Shown piece after piece: positions 47,903 through 60,612 of a stretch of DNA of 64,000 nucleotides. This DNA comes from Hofstenia miamia. Taxonomy: Eukaryota > Xenacoelomorpha > Acoela. Both the position numbers and the translations under genes were made by a program. The stretch covers positions 354,361-418,360 of the forward strand of contig SCFE01000009.1 in NCBI GenBank assembly GCA_004352715.1. Direction: 5' to 3'. The notes under the pieces were generated by a model. That model made no database searches. It was given only the letters and a program-made list of their open reading frames with translations, and was not told where the DNA came from. Position 1 is the first letter of the stretch. Each line of letters begins with the position of its first letter.

Positions 47903-47933
47903 ATGTTAGCATTAAAGAATATTGCCAAAATTG
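47903..47933 (+). other. candidate presequence exon for CYC1 (speculative)
   Basis: The open frame 47864-48112 contains MLALKNIAKIGFLSRKV, basic and amphipathic like a matrix-targeting signal. A GT at 47934 would leave one base (G) that joins in phase with the AA|ATG at 49335, giving ..[15 protein letters not shown]. That donor is weak (GTTTTT), but equally weak donors are used elsewhere in CYC1. Nothing else supports it. Confidence 0.15.
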
Positions 47934-48506
47934 GTTTTTTAAGCAGGAAAGTCCCTATATTGAAAACGGGAGATCGCCCGCTCAATGTGTTTGACATGCT
48001 TGAAACTCTACACATTTTAAGAAATATTAAGCCTAATTTCCAAATGTTACTAACAATGAGCCTTAGAATGTTTGCCTTAGTTTCTTATAAAAATTTAACT
48101 CAATTGCTTTAAGTTAGAATTTAACGTTATTAGTAAATTCAGATTTATAAAACACTTTTTAATTTGAAGAATATATTACATAATTAGGAACACAACGAAA
48201 ATTACTAGAAAACCATAAATTATAAATGCAACACAATGTACAATGGCGACTTATGATAGCACAACGACATATTATTTTAATCTACGATTCAATGAATTGT
48301 GTGTTTATGTTCATTTTGCATCCAATTCAACGAGACGCGATTAAAATTATACACACATTACACAATAGCAGCATTTAATGTGACAATAGAATTCATTACT
48401 AGATGACTTATAAAATTATGATAATTTCAACCATTATATGTATAAGAGTGTACTCGAGTATATTCATATACCCGCTATTGTTTTCCGCAGGTATACGCTA
48501 AGAGAT

Positions 48507-48622
48507 CATTTTAGCTGGAAGGTATGTGACTTATGCCTGTGTTTACTCTCAACTAATGCCCTGTCATTTTAGCTGGAAGGTATGTGACTTATGCCTGTGT
48601 TTACTCTCAACTAATGCCCTGT
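48507..48622. repeat. tandem duplication, 58-bp unit, two identical copies
   Basis: The unit starts CATTTTAGCTGGAAGGTATG and ends CTAATGCCCTGT; copy 1 is 48507-48564, copy 2 48565-48622. Each copy contains TTTTAG...GTATGT seven bases apart, like a microexon with its splice sites, which may be coincidence. Confidence 0.95.
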
Positions 48623-49336
48623 ATTCAACAATTGTAGGAGCAAAATCTTCTTCGATTACCTGCATATCATTCACTGCTTTTTTGTCATACGTCGGACTAC
48701 ATACCGTACCTAGCGTAACACTAACAGTTTTTTTGTTGATATCTGTATCTGTATAGTGTATTTTCTGTGAAAAACTAATGATCCAATTGATAATGTCAAA
48801 TGCATTTTTTACTAGGAATCACTTCAACTTCAGTCAAAATTTTGTATAAAATAATAGATTCTGACATCCGACCTCTCAATGATACACAGAGTTTGAAATA
48901 ATATCCAAATTTCTATTGCATTTTTGTTGTTTTTGTTATCGCAATTTTGTCATACCTCTCTCTCTGTTACTCCACAGATAAGCAATTATCTAACACCCAA
49001 TGGCGAATTACGGAATTTTAAATGGGGGAAACAATATTATGCACATACATATTATTTATGACTTGAATCAGTAGTATGCTACATTGAAAAATGCCTCCTT
49101 AAAAAACTATACAATTATTTTTCGATATATTTTTAGTAATCTTAAACTTCATATTGCATTTATGCACACGATGAAATATAAATCGCCGAAATTAATCGTG
49201 TTACTTACACTTTGATATTAAATAATGTTGTAATATACTAATCGATAAATTTTAAAAATATATTTGTTGTAATTTCAGTTAATTTACATACTACTAACTT
49301 ATTTTATTAATGATTAATGTTGTCACTTCTTTAGAA

Positions 49337-52300
49337 ATGCGAACTTTTCTTGCTCTTGGAATTGGAGCTATTAGTGCTGCTGTAGGCGTCGGGGGTGCAG
49401 TTCAAATGTCTGTTAACAAATTGCATGCTGAAGGGCTTGCTATGCATCCTCCCAAATATCATTGGTATCATAACCATTGGCTGCACACTTTTGATCATGC
49501 CAGGTCAGCATTTGTCGAATATAAAGTGTTTGCGAAATGTCTGTTGCATTCTAATTTTGATATAGTACTATAACTGTTTTGACGTTGCGTCTACAGTATA
49601 TTAAATTAAATATTTCTTTTCTCATTAACTTCTAAAACCACTATTTTATAAAATGCAACAGATTTTTTAAGACTACTGTTCTTTTTCCAATTGTAATCTA
49701 TAATGCATAAAGCATTGTTCTGCTAATCATTAATGATATCAGTGTTCGAAATAATTTTTTAGTCTTCGTCGTGGGTTTGAAGTATATCAACAAGTGTGTG
49801 CTGCCTGTCATTCAATGGAATATCTGAAGTATCAACATTTGGTAAACGTCACCCATACAGAAAGTGAGGCTAAAGCTCTAGCTGAAGAGATTATGGTGCA
49901 AGATGGACCTAACGATGAGGGAGAAATGTTTGAAAGACCTGGAAAATTAATGGATCGTTTCCCTAAACCATATGAAAATGAAGTGAAAGCTAGACTGGCA
50001 AATAATGGCGCGTTGCCGCCTGATCTTAGTTACATTGTGCATGCCCGGTTCGTTGCTTAATTAGTCTGAAATCAGTAGTTCTTTGGATAGTTTAATGTAT
50101 ATTCTAAAGTTGTCATATTAAACATATGTTATATATAGGCGTTGATTAAGGCTAGTTATTGTTAAAGTAAATTGTTCTAGAGTTTTAAGATTTTCATAAA
50201 GTATTAATGTCTCTGACTAGTTTTTTGGAGTTAGCAATTATCTATGGAAGTGATAAAACCAATTTGGAATATTTATTCAATTAACACTGTCGAAGGATTT
50301 TAAAAATCGACTTGCGTTGCCATTTCATTTGGATCATATACATTTTCTAAGGAATACTGAAAAGGAAAAATAATTTCAATATATTGCCCCTAAATTAATC
50401 TATATTTAGCTTACGTAAAATCTGCTGCGAAGTTTGTTACAGTTTCAATTTGCTTAAAATGTAAAAATCAATTTAATATAAAATTTGAACAGTAATCGCA
50501 TAGAAGACAACTTTCTTTCGCAAAATTTTTTAGAATTTAATGTTAGCTATTTTGGAAAACTAATTTTGCAATAATGTTTTTGGTAGAGCTATGTTTAGTA
50601 TTTTTCAAAGAATTCAATTATATATATATATATTCATTATATATATATGTATATATATATATACAGTTGCGGCCACTGGATTAGCATAACATAAATCTAA
50701 AAGTTAATTTTTATTAATGTAAACAATTCATTATAATTGCAGGTGAATCAGATGATAAGTGGCATGATTTATGATCTGCCAATGAGAATAAAGCAAAATA
50801 TAAAACATGTAAATAAATTAAGCGCATATCACATGTTAGGAGTGGGCAAGAATAAAAATGTTTTGTATACAATTTGTTTTATTAATTCTGAAGTGATGCT
50901 AATCCAGTGGCCGCGACTGTATATAATTTTAATACCACAAATTGCGTGTTTCGATTATTTAATGATCACCTTCCCAGACTTTTTTTACGAGATTCAGTTA
51001 AATACACTACTGAAATATTGTTCTAATTAAGCGTGAAACAGTGCATGGTGATGTAAATATATTTCCGTATTAAGATTTCCATTTAAATGCACTGTTATTT
51101 TGCAATTCGGAAGACGAATTTATTATTTAATTAGTAGAGAAAACCATATGTTAAAAATTTCATATACATATGTATTTGTTGCTTTTCTTGTCTTTATATA
51201 TGCTTTCATATGCTCTAACATGTTTTCTGCACAAATTATACACCCTGCCACAGAATTCAACTATGAATTGTGAACCATGCTTGTACGTTCTAGAATAAAT
51301 TTAAAAATGCTTAACACCCTACAAATAAGTTTAAATTCATATTCAAGTGTTTGACGAGAACGTATTGATTCTTGTTTTGTAACATCCCACTTTTGATAAT
51401 CGTCACTATGCCGGTAGTTATGCAAAATTAACAAAAACTCTCGAATTGTTTGAGGACACTATAATTAATACATTGCATTTGTGTGTTATTGGTAATCCGC
51501 AGTCCCTAATCAAACATCAATTTCAAACTAATTCATTGCACTTTCCTATAAATTAATACTTGTGCTTATATTTTATGAATGCGTAGTTTTATTCGAGGTT
51601 ACATATTTAGTCATGGTGGTGAAGACTATATATTCTCCTTGTTGACTGGGTATTGTGACCCACCCGAGGGAATTACTTTAGAAGATGCTCAGCATTACAA
51701 TCCATACTTTCCAGGGGAAAAGATATCCATGGTTCCGCCAATATACGATGATGTTCTTGAATATTCTGACGGTTTCCTTTTCATTTTATTGAAACTATTT
51801 TGATAGTATTTAATTTCTTAATTCCGCGGGTAAAATTAACGAGTGAAAATTTGCAGCCTTCCTAACCGTGTAGCTTTTAAGTTCTTTAAAATCAATAATT
51901 TATAAACAATATCTCCACCAATTGGGATGAAAACCTGTTTTGATTAAGGAGGTTACTAACCTTCATTTCAATGTAATACTTTTTCCCAATATTAAGTTTA
52001 CAACAACCTCATTAAACTTTTATGTTATTTACGATGATTTTACGTGAGTTTTTCGTCAATCACGTGTTTGCCTACCACAAACTCAGTCCTTTCAACATGG
52101 GACTAGAGAAATTTCCTTCGTAAACTTTTCCCGAAATCATGCGATAGTGCGGCAAAAATTTGCGAATTTTTTTACTCCTTGTCAAGTAAGAAGAATCTTA
52201 ACTGAAACATGGAAGTACATAAGACCTCCTAATAGGGAGTTAATGTTCTAAATGATTGGTTTGCAACAGTGTATAGCAACGTTCATTTCGAGAACTCATT

Positions 52301-55300
52301 AAGATTTCTGGATGATGAAATTTTAAATATGAAAGGTGTAGAAATTGAACTTTTTGAAACCACACATTAGAACATTAGAACACTAATTACTTCAACTCAA
52401 GTACAGACTGAACATTAATATGTACATAAAAAGAATAAAAGAACAAAATCAAAAATTAAATAAAAGTAAATGTTTGCTACTTCTGTCATTTAAATTAACT
52501 TCATTGCACGATGTGCAAATATATTCTTGAACGTTTCAGTTCGTAATAAAGGTGTTTAATATATTTGATTTAATCTGATTGATCGCTCTTTTTATTTTTG
52601 TTAATTATGAATTTTATACAATATTTCTAGTAATTCTTAAGTTTTCCTCATTTCTGATCTAAAAAACCAGCTTTAGAGCATCGTAATAAAAATCTATTGA
52701 TGTTTGTCAGAACTGCAGAGTCTGATCCATAAACTGATATTCCATATCCTATATTGCTTAAAATTAGTGACTCATAAACTTCATTGTATAATTGTTTGAT
52801 TTGAGATCTTTTAGAATTGCTAACAGATGTTTTCCGTGTTTCTTGAATTTCAAATTTTCTTGAAATGTAATTCCAAGAATAATTGCATATTTAGGTGAGG
52901 AATAACAAGTTTGTGTTATTGACATTGGCAATTACTTAGTTTAGTTAAAGAGAAATTTTTTATCTTGGTATTCTTATCATTGATGTTTGAATTGAATTTT
53001 TCTGCTCACGAATTTATTGATGTTACTGTATTCCTTAGTGTCCATTTCTGATCTAGATCTGGATGTTTATAGAAGGTATACCTGCAGGTGAATCGTCTGA
53101 ATATTTCACCTAAAACAGTTAGTAAGTCACTTGACATTGAGTACACATTTGGACATCCTTGGAAGGATCCTACTATAATGTCTATTGGATTGCAAGTGAT
53201 TCCTTTAAAAGATAATTGCTTTGAACGACTTTTTGTGAAGGAATACAGCCATATGTGCTGGGAATCAATAAAATAATTATATGTTAATGCAGCACTTTAT
53301 TGGTCTAAGGTGTCAAATGCCTTTGAGAAATCTATTAAAATTGAGTGTACTTCTTCAATATTATTATCCAAAGCCTTGCGTACTTGATGTTGAAATGTTA
53401 CAAGACCCCTTTCTAATTATTTCGGAAGAAATATAAAATTTGGGTACTATTTTTTCAATTATTCTAGCTGACAGAGAGGTAATACTAATACCACGAATTT
53501 CATTCGGATTCTTGGCAATTTTAACCTTAGCAATTGGTTGTATATTGGCTAGCTTGTAACATGAAGGAAAAATTCGGGCTTTAAGAGATTCATTCCAAAG
53601 AAAATGATAAATTGGTGCTAATATAGCCCAGTAATTTCTATAAAACCAGTATGGTATGCCGTTGGGACCATTTGAAGATTTTTTGCAATTCCGTAAATGA
53701 TAAGATACTACATTAAGGGGTATATTTGGCGCAGGAAGACTTAAGAGGTCAAAAGAAAAATTTGATTTATGATTATAGTCCGACGGTCATTGTGATCTTG
53801 CTGCTAGAGTTTATGTAAATCGTCACAAACAAAACAATCCATATCAATTTTCCTACATGAAAAGTTTCTGTTGGATGTTGTATCTATTTTTCGCCACCAG
53901 TTTTTAGAACCTAGTTTTTCCACATTGTTTATCTTAAATTTTCTATTTGTTTCTGAATATATTGCTGCTTTTGAATGTCTTTGTTTTTGCTGTATAAGAT
54001 ACTTAATTTTAGGAGCAATCCATTTAGGATCTCTGTCACTCATCCACACTGATTTCTTAGGAAATGTATCTTCAAATACTTAGAGTACCCGTTTTTCAAA
54101 TTTGTTGATATTTTCATCAAAGTTACCATTGCTTGTGAACTTATTAAAATCTTCTGTATGCATTTTCCTTCATAGTGAAGTCACGAAATTGTGCTAATAC
54201 ACAATTAGCGGGTAGTCGTTTCTTTGGACTAAGGATCAGAACAAATTTCAAGTTCCGTACTTGTTACGTTACTTCTTCAACTAGATGAGGATGAGTAGTC
54301 AGTAAACGATCAAGAAGGCAGTTTTTCGACTTGGAGGACTATCAAGTTCTATAAGATCAGTTTCAACTAATAACAAGTTGAGATCTAATTTATTCCAATC
54401 TCTACATATTATAACTGGAACATTTTTGTAGATGTTTTGTAGCTTCATGTATGATTTTGATAGATATTCTATGAGTTGTGTATCACTTTGGATCTGGAAA
54501 CATATATAGCATGTTCCATTTTTTATAACTTCAAAAGTATCCATGGAATTTCCCCTGCTTTTATCTCGTCATTTATTATCACTGACTATAGTAAACTTTG
54601 CAGAATCATCGTTTGAACTTTTAACATCAGGTCGATTAACTTTAACAAGAGAAAAGTTTTATTATGATTATTTTCATGTTGGTTTTCAATGACTAGATTA
54701 GGGTTGAAGGAACATTATTTGTGGTGTTCAGGAATGTCATTGGAGTTGTCTTTACATTGGCAAAGTTTACCGGAAAAATTAGTGTAGTCATTGAAGAGTC
54801 ATAATTTGAGCTTTTACCTTCAAGAATGTTAAGGCTGAGGAAACATCTTTGGAGCGTTTATTGTTAGTACACGTGTTTGTAGTAGTTACCTCTTTTGTTT
54901 AACATGATTGATAAGAAATTGTATATTTCGCTCGTCACTATAGTCAATGAAGGAAACCTTAACCTATTTTTGGAGTGACGATGTTGTCTTCTTGCCATTG
55001 AGCATAATGAGACTTACTCAGTAACAATGAAAGCATCACTTTTTCACATTTAATAAATGGCATTATGAAATTCTATGTGATTCAATGATTTTGTAAAGAA
55101 ATTTATAAATTTAACGTTAGTCACTAGATGAAGGCGAAATAATATGTTGTAGTTGATAATGTTACGTTCGTAAATACAATGTCAGTGTTTCCACTTATTA
55201 AAAACCCATCCAAAGCCAATAGACCTGTAACAAGGAATAGTGACAAAAAGCGTAGCGTGTAGTCTTAAAATAAATAGCTCATCTCTTAACAATAATCTAC

Positions 55301-55847
55301 ACTTATTTTGCAAGTAATGCATCTGTATTTTATAGAGTATGCAACTGAATAAAGGGCCTTTATTAATTTGGATGTAGGTACACAATATACCACATTTGCC
55401 ATAATAATTTTATCCAAACACAACTGAGCATGTCTAAAGCTTCAATCCGTAATTAATGAGACATGCAAATGTGGTATTTTCTATACTATGGAACATTTTT
55501 CGACATTGTTTTAAATTTCATTTGATTTTTGTACCTTTCAATAAAATGAACACACTTAAATGTTTAAATTAATTTAGGTACACCAGCATCAATGTCTCAA
55601 GTAGCTAAGGATGTTTGTTCCTTTCTTCGATGGGCTGCTGAACCTAATCATGATGAACGCAAATACCTCTTTATTAAGGTAACATTTTGAATCATTGCTT
55701 CATTTACTTATGCGAACTTTTACATAACTGACGTATTTCTTTTAGTCAATGCCAGTTCTTTTACTTCTAACCGCGTGTGCTTGGTACATGAAAAGAAGAG
55801 TGTGGTCACCCATCAAAGGTCGCAAGCTTGTGTACAAGAAACCATAA
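49337..55847 (+). CDS. CYC1: cytochrome c1, heme protein of complex III (5 coding exons)
   Basis: Cytochrome c1 passes electrons from the Rieske iron-sulphur protein to cytochrome c in the mitochondrial bc1 complex. Exons: 49337-49503, 49763-50047, 51611-51771, 55578-55678, 55746-55847; phases agree and give 271 aa. Landmarks: hydrophobic sorting segment [19 protein letters not shown] (4-22); [12 protein letters not shown]; heme-binding VCAACHS with Cys68, Cys71 and axial His72; [70 protein letters not shown] with axial Met191; [15 protein letters not shown]-terminal membrane anchor [18 protein letters not shown]. Human CYC1 has about 60 more N-terminal residues; here only Met-Arg precedes the sorting segment. 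A TTTAG acceptor lies 2 bp before the ATG, so a 5' coding exon is probably missing. The mature part is intact. Confidence 0.95.
50664..50919. mobile_element. Tc1/mariner-type MITE (256 bp) in CYC1 intron 2
   Basis: The left end CAGTTGCGGCCACTGGATTA recurs inverted on the right as CAGTCGCGGCCACTGGATTA, and the match continues through GCAT-AC (27 bp, two differences). TA flanks each end (50662-50663 and 50920-50921). No transposase. The frame crossing it (50737-51030) is a by-product. Confidence 0.88.
52590..54620 (-). pseudogene. LINE (endonuclease + RT) antisense in CYC1 intron 3
   Basis: Read on the minus strand: [15 protein letters not shown] and [14 protein letters not shown] (54545-54299 frame; CRDWN stands where the endonuclease has GDFN), then [20 protein letters not shown] (54049-53804), then RT start [40 protein letters not shown] and [18 protein letters not shown] at about 53690-53440. 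The RT palm is degraded; the end [20 protein letters not shown] is near 52730-52660. Stops and frameshifts throughout. It accounts for about half of the 3.8-kb intron (51772-55577). Confidence 0.7.
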
Positions 55848-57246
55848 TAGAATTAATTTAAAATTTTCTCAGATTAATAAATGTATTAGTTTTTTCAACA
55901 TATATCACAATTTTTTCAAGCGTCCACCAGTCATTATTTATCTGCTCAGTCATTGATTTTAAGAGATTTCATTGAAACAGCATGTTTGACGACAATAATT
56001 GAATTACCAAAGAGAATATTTAAAAGTCTATTCTACTTTGTTTGAACACCCTACGAAGTTTTTTATATTACTTTCGAATGAATATGCAGTGTTTAGTGTT
56101 TTAATCGATTGCTGCAATTAGTTAGACTAAGAATTAGGAATAACATATACAAATACAAATTTTGTAATGAAATTTTTTCATCTTATCTGTTGAAGCAGTG
56201 CCCTGATAATATAAAAAATATAAGTTTTTGCAAGTTCAAAAATTAGTTTATACACGTACATGCTATATATACTTACATATATTATAATAACATATTATTT
56301 ATCATACGCGTTTTAGTTAACTAAATCTAAATATGAAAATTGATATTAGGGAAATAAACAGATGTCTAAAATAAGATAACAGCTCTGGTGTTTTATAATA
56401 CAATATAATCGTTGGGAATCAACTAATCACAGTGCATGCACGTCTATTGAAAACACTACGTTCAATTTTCTTTGTCAACTGTTTAATCATTACTAAAATA
56501 GAGCACTTAGGAATTTTTATATTTCTGTGATCATTAAATTGCTAGTGCTAGTTATATATTTATTAGTTCAGCAAAAAAAATTAAATTTGTTGACATTGTC
56601 TCATGCTGTTTTGCTGTTAAGCTCTCAGGGATTTAAATTTAACCCCTTCCTAATAAAAGTTTTTTTATGAAATTTTGTAGTTTATTTAAACAATCCTTCC
56701 TCTACAAAATGAAACTTTAGATAGGCCATGATATCATTATTATGTAGATGATATCGCTTTTATTGATAGGTGGAGAAAATGTGTGATTTTAAGTAAGTTT
56801 TGTACTTTTTCAATAGGTTGTTTTGTGATGCTTTGTGCGTCGAAAAATCTGATTAATGTATTCATGGGAGTACTTTTCTTAATATACGACATAAAATATC
56901 AAAATGGGGAACAAATACAGTAGCTTTATCTAAAAATACAACAAGGTATAATCAAAATTTTGAGAAGTCTGTTGACAGAAATCCTATTGTTAGAGCATGG
57001 GGGTGAATTTGCTTCAGATTTTTTCAGAATGCTTCTATATTTATAAATGTAGGTCAGGAATTTTCAAAAAGCTAAAATTCAAAAATGATTGTGGATGGGT
57101 GTAGTCAAGGATCATAGTTTTCAAATAGGATTAACAGCCTACAATAACTAACAATTACTAGTACCTGTGGAGCTACTTTTGGGCTTAAGAAAATCAGAAT
57201 ATTCATGTTTCTTGTATTATTGGTAAAAAACTTTAGCTGTTGGCAG
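55848..57246. other. downstream of CYC1, nothing recognised
   Basis: ATTAATAAATG at about 55871 may serve as the CYC1 polyadenylation signal. The remainder is AT-rich without recognisable features up to a (TA)n tract. Confidence 0.4.
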
Positions 57247-58267
57247 ATATATATATATATATATATANNNNNNNNNNNNNNNNNNNNNNNNNNNNNNNNN
57301 NNNNNNNNNNNNNNNNNNNNNNNNNNNNNNNNNNNNNNNNNNNNNNNNNNNNNNNNNNNNNNNNNNNNNNNNNNNNNNNNNNNNNNNNNNNNNNNNNNNN
57401 NNNNNNNNNNNNNNNNNNNNNNNNNNNNNNNNNNNNNNNNNNNNNNNNNNNNNNNNNNNNNNNNNNNNNNNNNNNNNNNNNNNNNNNNNNNNNNNNNNNN
57501 NNNNNNNNNNNNNNNNNNNNNNNNNNNNNNNNNNNNNNNNNNNNNNNNNNNNNNNNNNNNNNNNNNNNNNNNNNNNNNNNNNNNNNNNNNNNNNNNNNNN
57601 NNNNNNNNNNNNNNNNNNNNNNNNNNNNNNNNNNNNNNNNNNNNNNNNNNNNNNNNNNNNNNNNNNNNNNNNNNNNNNNNNNNNNNNNNNNNNNNNNNNN
57701 NNNNNNNNNNNNNNNNNNNNNNNNNNNNNNNNNNNNNNNNNNNNNNNNNNNNNNNNNNNNNNNNNNNNNNNNNNNNNNNNNNNNNNNNNNNNNNNNNNNN
57801 NNNNNNNNNNNNNNNNNNNNNNNNNNNNNNNNNNNNNNNNNNNNNNNNNNNNNNNNNNNNNNNNNNNNNNNNNNNNNNNNNNNNNNNNNNNNNNNNNNNN
57901 NNNNNNNNNNNNNNNNNNNNNNNNNNNNNNNNNNNNNNNNNNNNNNNNNNNNNNNNNNNNNNNNNNNNNNNNNNNNNNNNNNNNNNNNNNNNNNNNNNNN
58001 NNNNNNNNNNNNNNNNNNNNNNNNNNNNNNNNNNNNNNNNNNNNNNNNNNNNNNNNNNNNNNNNNNNNNNNNNNNNNNNNNNNNNNNNNNNNNNNNNNNN
58101 NNNNNNNNNNNNNNNNNNNNNNNNNNNNNNNNNNNNNNNNNNNNNNNNNNNNNNNNNNNNNNNNNNNNNNNNNNNNNNNNNNNNNNNNNNNNNNNNNNNN
58201 NNNNNNNNNNNNNNNNNNNNNNNNNNNNNNNNNNNNNNNNNNNNNNNNNNNNNNNNNNNNNNNNNNN
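57247..58267. repeat. (TA)n tract then a gap of exactly 1000 N
   Basis: TA repeats at 57247-57267, then N from 57268 to 58267. The round size suggests a default placeholder of unknown true length. Confidence 0.9.
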
Positions 58268-59159
58268 GAGTTGTATTGCAAAGCTAAATTGAAATTCCCA
58301 AAAATAACTCTGGAAAATGTACAAAATTTCCTTGCTACAAATGATACATACACTATACACAAGTCAGCTGTGAGAAAATTCCCAAGTCAACATGTTATTG
58401 CATTTTGCATTGATGAAATATGGACTATGAATTTGGCAGTTGTTGAAAGTCTAGTATCATACAATAGAGGGATAAAGTACTTGCCTGTTTGTTATGACAT
58501 TTTGTCAAAAAAATTTCGTGTACAACTGTTATATAATAAAACTGCTAGTCATGTGTTGTCTGCTTTTAAAAAATTTGATAACTGGGGTAATGTGAAAAAT
58601 ATTTGGGTTGATAGGGGAACAGAACTTAAAGGAGTGTTTAATGATTTCTGCAATAGAAATAATATAACAGTGTATATCACAAATTCAAACATAAAAGCAG
58701 TGTGTGTGGAAAGAGCAATAAGGAGTTTGAAAGAAATTCTATTCAAGTATGTACACTTTAGCAGGGGTTATAAATATATAGATAAACTTCAACAAATTGC
58801 TGGTGTCTTAAATTCCAGAGTAAATCGTACAATAGGCATGTCTCCAAATTCTGTAAGAAAAAAACATGTACCATACCTGATTGGAAAACTAATGACCATT
58901 AGTAATAAGCATTATCAACCAGCATTGTTTCACCTTGGTGATCTGGTAAGAATTTCAAAATCCAATTACACATTTCAAAAAGGCTACTCACCACAATTTC
59001 AAATGGAGGTTTTTATAATAAGTGTTTCCCACAATCCCCATTACATGTGAATTAAAGTCAAATAGTAGTGACACTGATGGCAAAATAATCAAAGGAAAAT
59101 TCTACCAATGGGAATTGACTAGAGTAATTAGGAAGTGTGCATGGACAAAAATAGAATAG
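58268..59159 (+). pseudogene. Polinton/Maverick integrase, damaged
   Basis: Retroviral-type DDE integrase of Polintons (virus-like DNA transposons). The visible frame (58271-59050) starts inside the zinc-binding/linker part (NDTYTIHKSAVRKF). The first catalytic Asp would be in the W-M-D-L motif; here it reads IWTMNLAVV, Asn at residue 54. The second, Asp114, is in WVDRGTEL; the Glu is at 147 in KAVCVERAIRSLKE. The C-terminal chromo-like block has FHLGDLVRISKSN and KGYSPQF. A one-base shift in a CCCC run near 59035 ends the frame; the last block (IIKGKFYQWELTRV) continues in the next frame to a stop at 59159. The 5' part is lost in the gap. Both the Asn and the shift mark it as inactive. Confidence 0.85.
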
Positions 59160-59198
59160 TGTAAATAACCTATATGTGTCATTGTCAAATCATTCAGT

Positions 59199-59672
59199 AT
59201 GGAGCAATATTATAGTGAACAAGTGAGTAGTAGAAACCTTACAGCAATAACTTGTCAAAAAGGCTTTGGAGTAATTACCACACTGGGGCACTTTGCCATA
59301 CTGCTAGCATTGAAAATGATTCCACCCTTGAAAAATGTATTAAGCAATATTGGTAATGAGATTTTGGATGAATCACTTTTGGGCTTAAACGATATAGCCT
59401 CTGGCGAAAATGTGAAAAAGGTTTTAAAACAAAGAATTGCCAATGTAGTGAAAAACACAGTCAGGAATCAATTTAATAAATGACGTTGGAATCGTGAACA
59501 AACTGGTAATGGCTTCTCTGAACCAGGGAGGATAACAAAAACAATTAAAACAAAATGTGGAATTAAACAATTTACAGTTTCCAGTGCAAAAAAAACAACG
59601 TAAACCTAGTCCACACATAGTCAAAAAGAAACCCATCACAAAGAAAACTGACATTTTTAAGAATTTGGTCTA
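59199..59672 (+). pseudogene. Polinton small core/pVI-like protein, interrupted
   Basis: A 94-aa frame (59199-59483) starts MEQYYSEQVSSRNLTAITCQ, has a hydrophobic centre (FAILLALKMIPPLKNVL) and a basic amphipathic end (GENVKKVLKQRIANVV). After the stop the same reading continues with EQTGNGFSEP, and a shifted frame gives a Lys-rich end (KKPITKKTDIFKNL). Polintons encode a small protein of this shape between integrase and capsid genes, likened to adenovirus pVI/core proteins; the match is by pattern and position. The role in binding DNA or membrane is inferred. Confidence 0.45.
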
Positions 59673-60612
59673 AATAGCTGTACACATTGACAATTGATAT
59701 TAGTTTGATACCTGTCATGACATTGTTCACTCATTCTTGCTTGGATATTTTCGAATGTGATAAGGTGTTGGTAAACTTTAATGGTGGAAGTATACAGGAA
59801 TATTTCCCAACTTCTGGTTTTAATGGACCACTTGTTGAATTTAATTTCAGGTCAGAGCAAAATGAGTACATTGATTTGCAAAGTATACATCTTGGTTTAT
59901 CAGTGAAAATTGTACGCAAAAGTGATGGTGGGAATCTAGTTTGGGATGACGCAGATGATTCAAAACAAGATCAAGTTTGTTTAACAAATAACGCCTTACA
60001 TTCATTGTTTAGTGATTATAGTGTATATGCAAATGGTGTTTTATTACACATGGGTGATGCGGTATGGCCACATACAGTTATGATTACTAATGAACTATCA
60101 AAAAGTGCAGCCAACAAGACTTCAATACTAATGTCAAGTGGGTATTATTATGAGAAACACCCCGATAAACTGATAAAAGAAGGTGATGAAAAGATGGTCA
60201 GTATAGACGTAGAGCACTAACCACAGCAAGCAAGGTGACAAGTTTCTATGGCCCTCTCGCAATTGATTTTTTCCAATGTGAAAAATTACTAATACCTGGT
60301 GTTGACATTCAGCTAAAGCTTTTAAGATCACAAGACGATTTTTCCTTAATTGCAGATGATAATGCTGATTACTAAATGCAAATTACAGGTGCCTTCCTAA
60401 CTCTAAGAAAGCACAGAAAGTGTACATTTGGCAATTGAAAAAACACTATAGACAACTCCTGCTACATACCACTTTACAAGAATTTTTACACATACATTTA
60501 TAATTTCAGTGGGTCAGAACATGCTTACTAGAGAAAATGTATTTTCCAATGAACCCATTAGAAGAATCGCCTTGGCAATTATTCCAAATCACCAATTTAC
60601 AGGTAAAATGTT

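Noticed and set aside
50737-51030. 97-codon plus frame in CYC1 intron 2
   Set aside because: It runs through the MITE and its inverted end and has no independent coding signal.
51579-51610. Extension of CYC1 exon 3 upstream (RSFIRGYIF)
   Set aside because: Joining at TTTAG before 51611 gives the conserved ARHGGED; the longer version would insert residues absent from the family.
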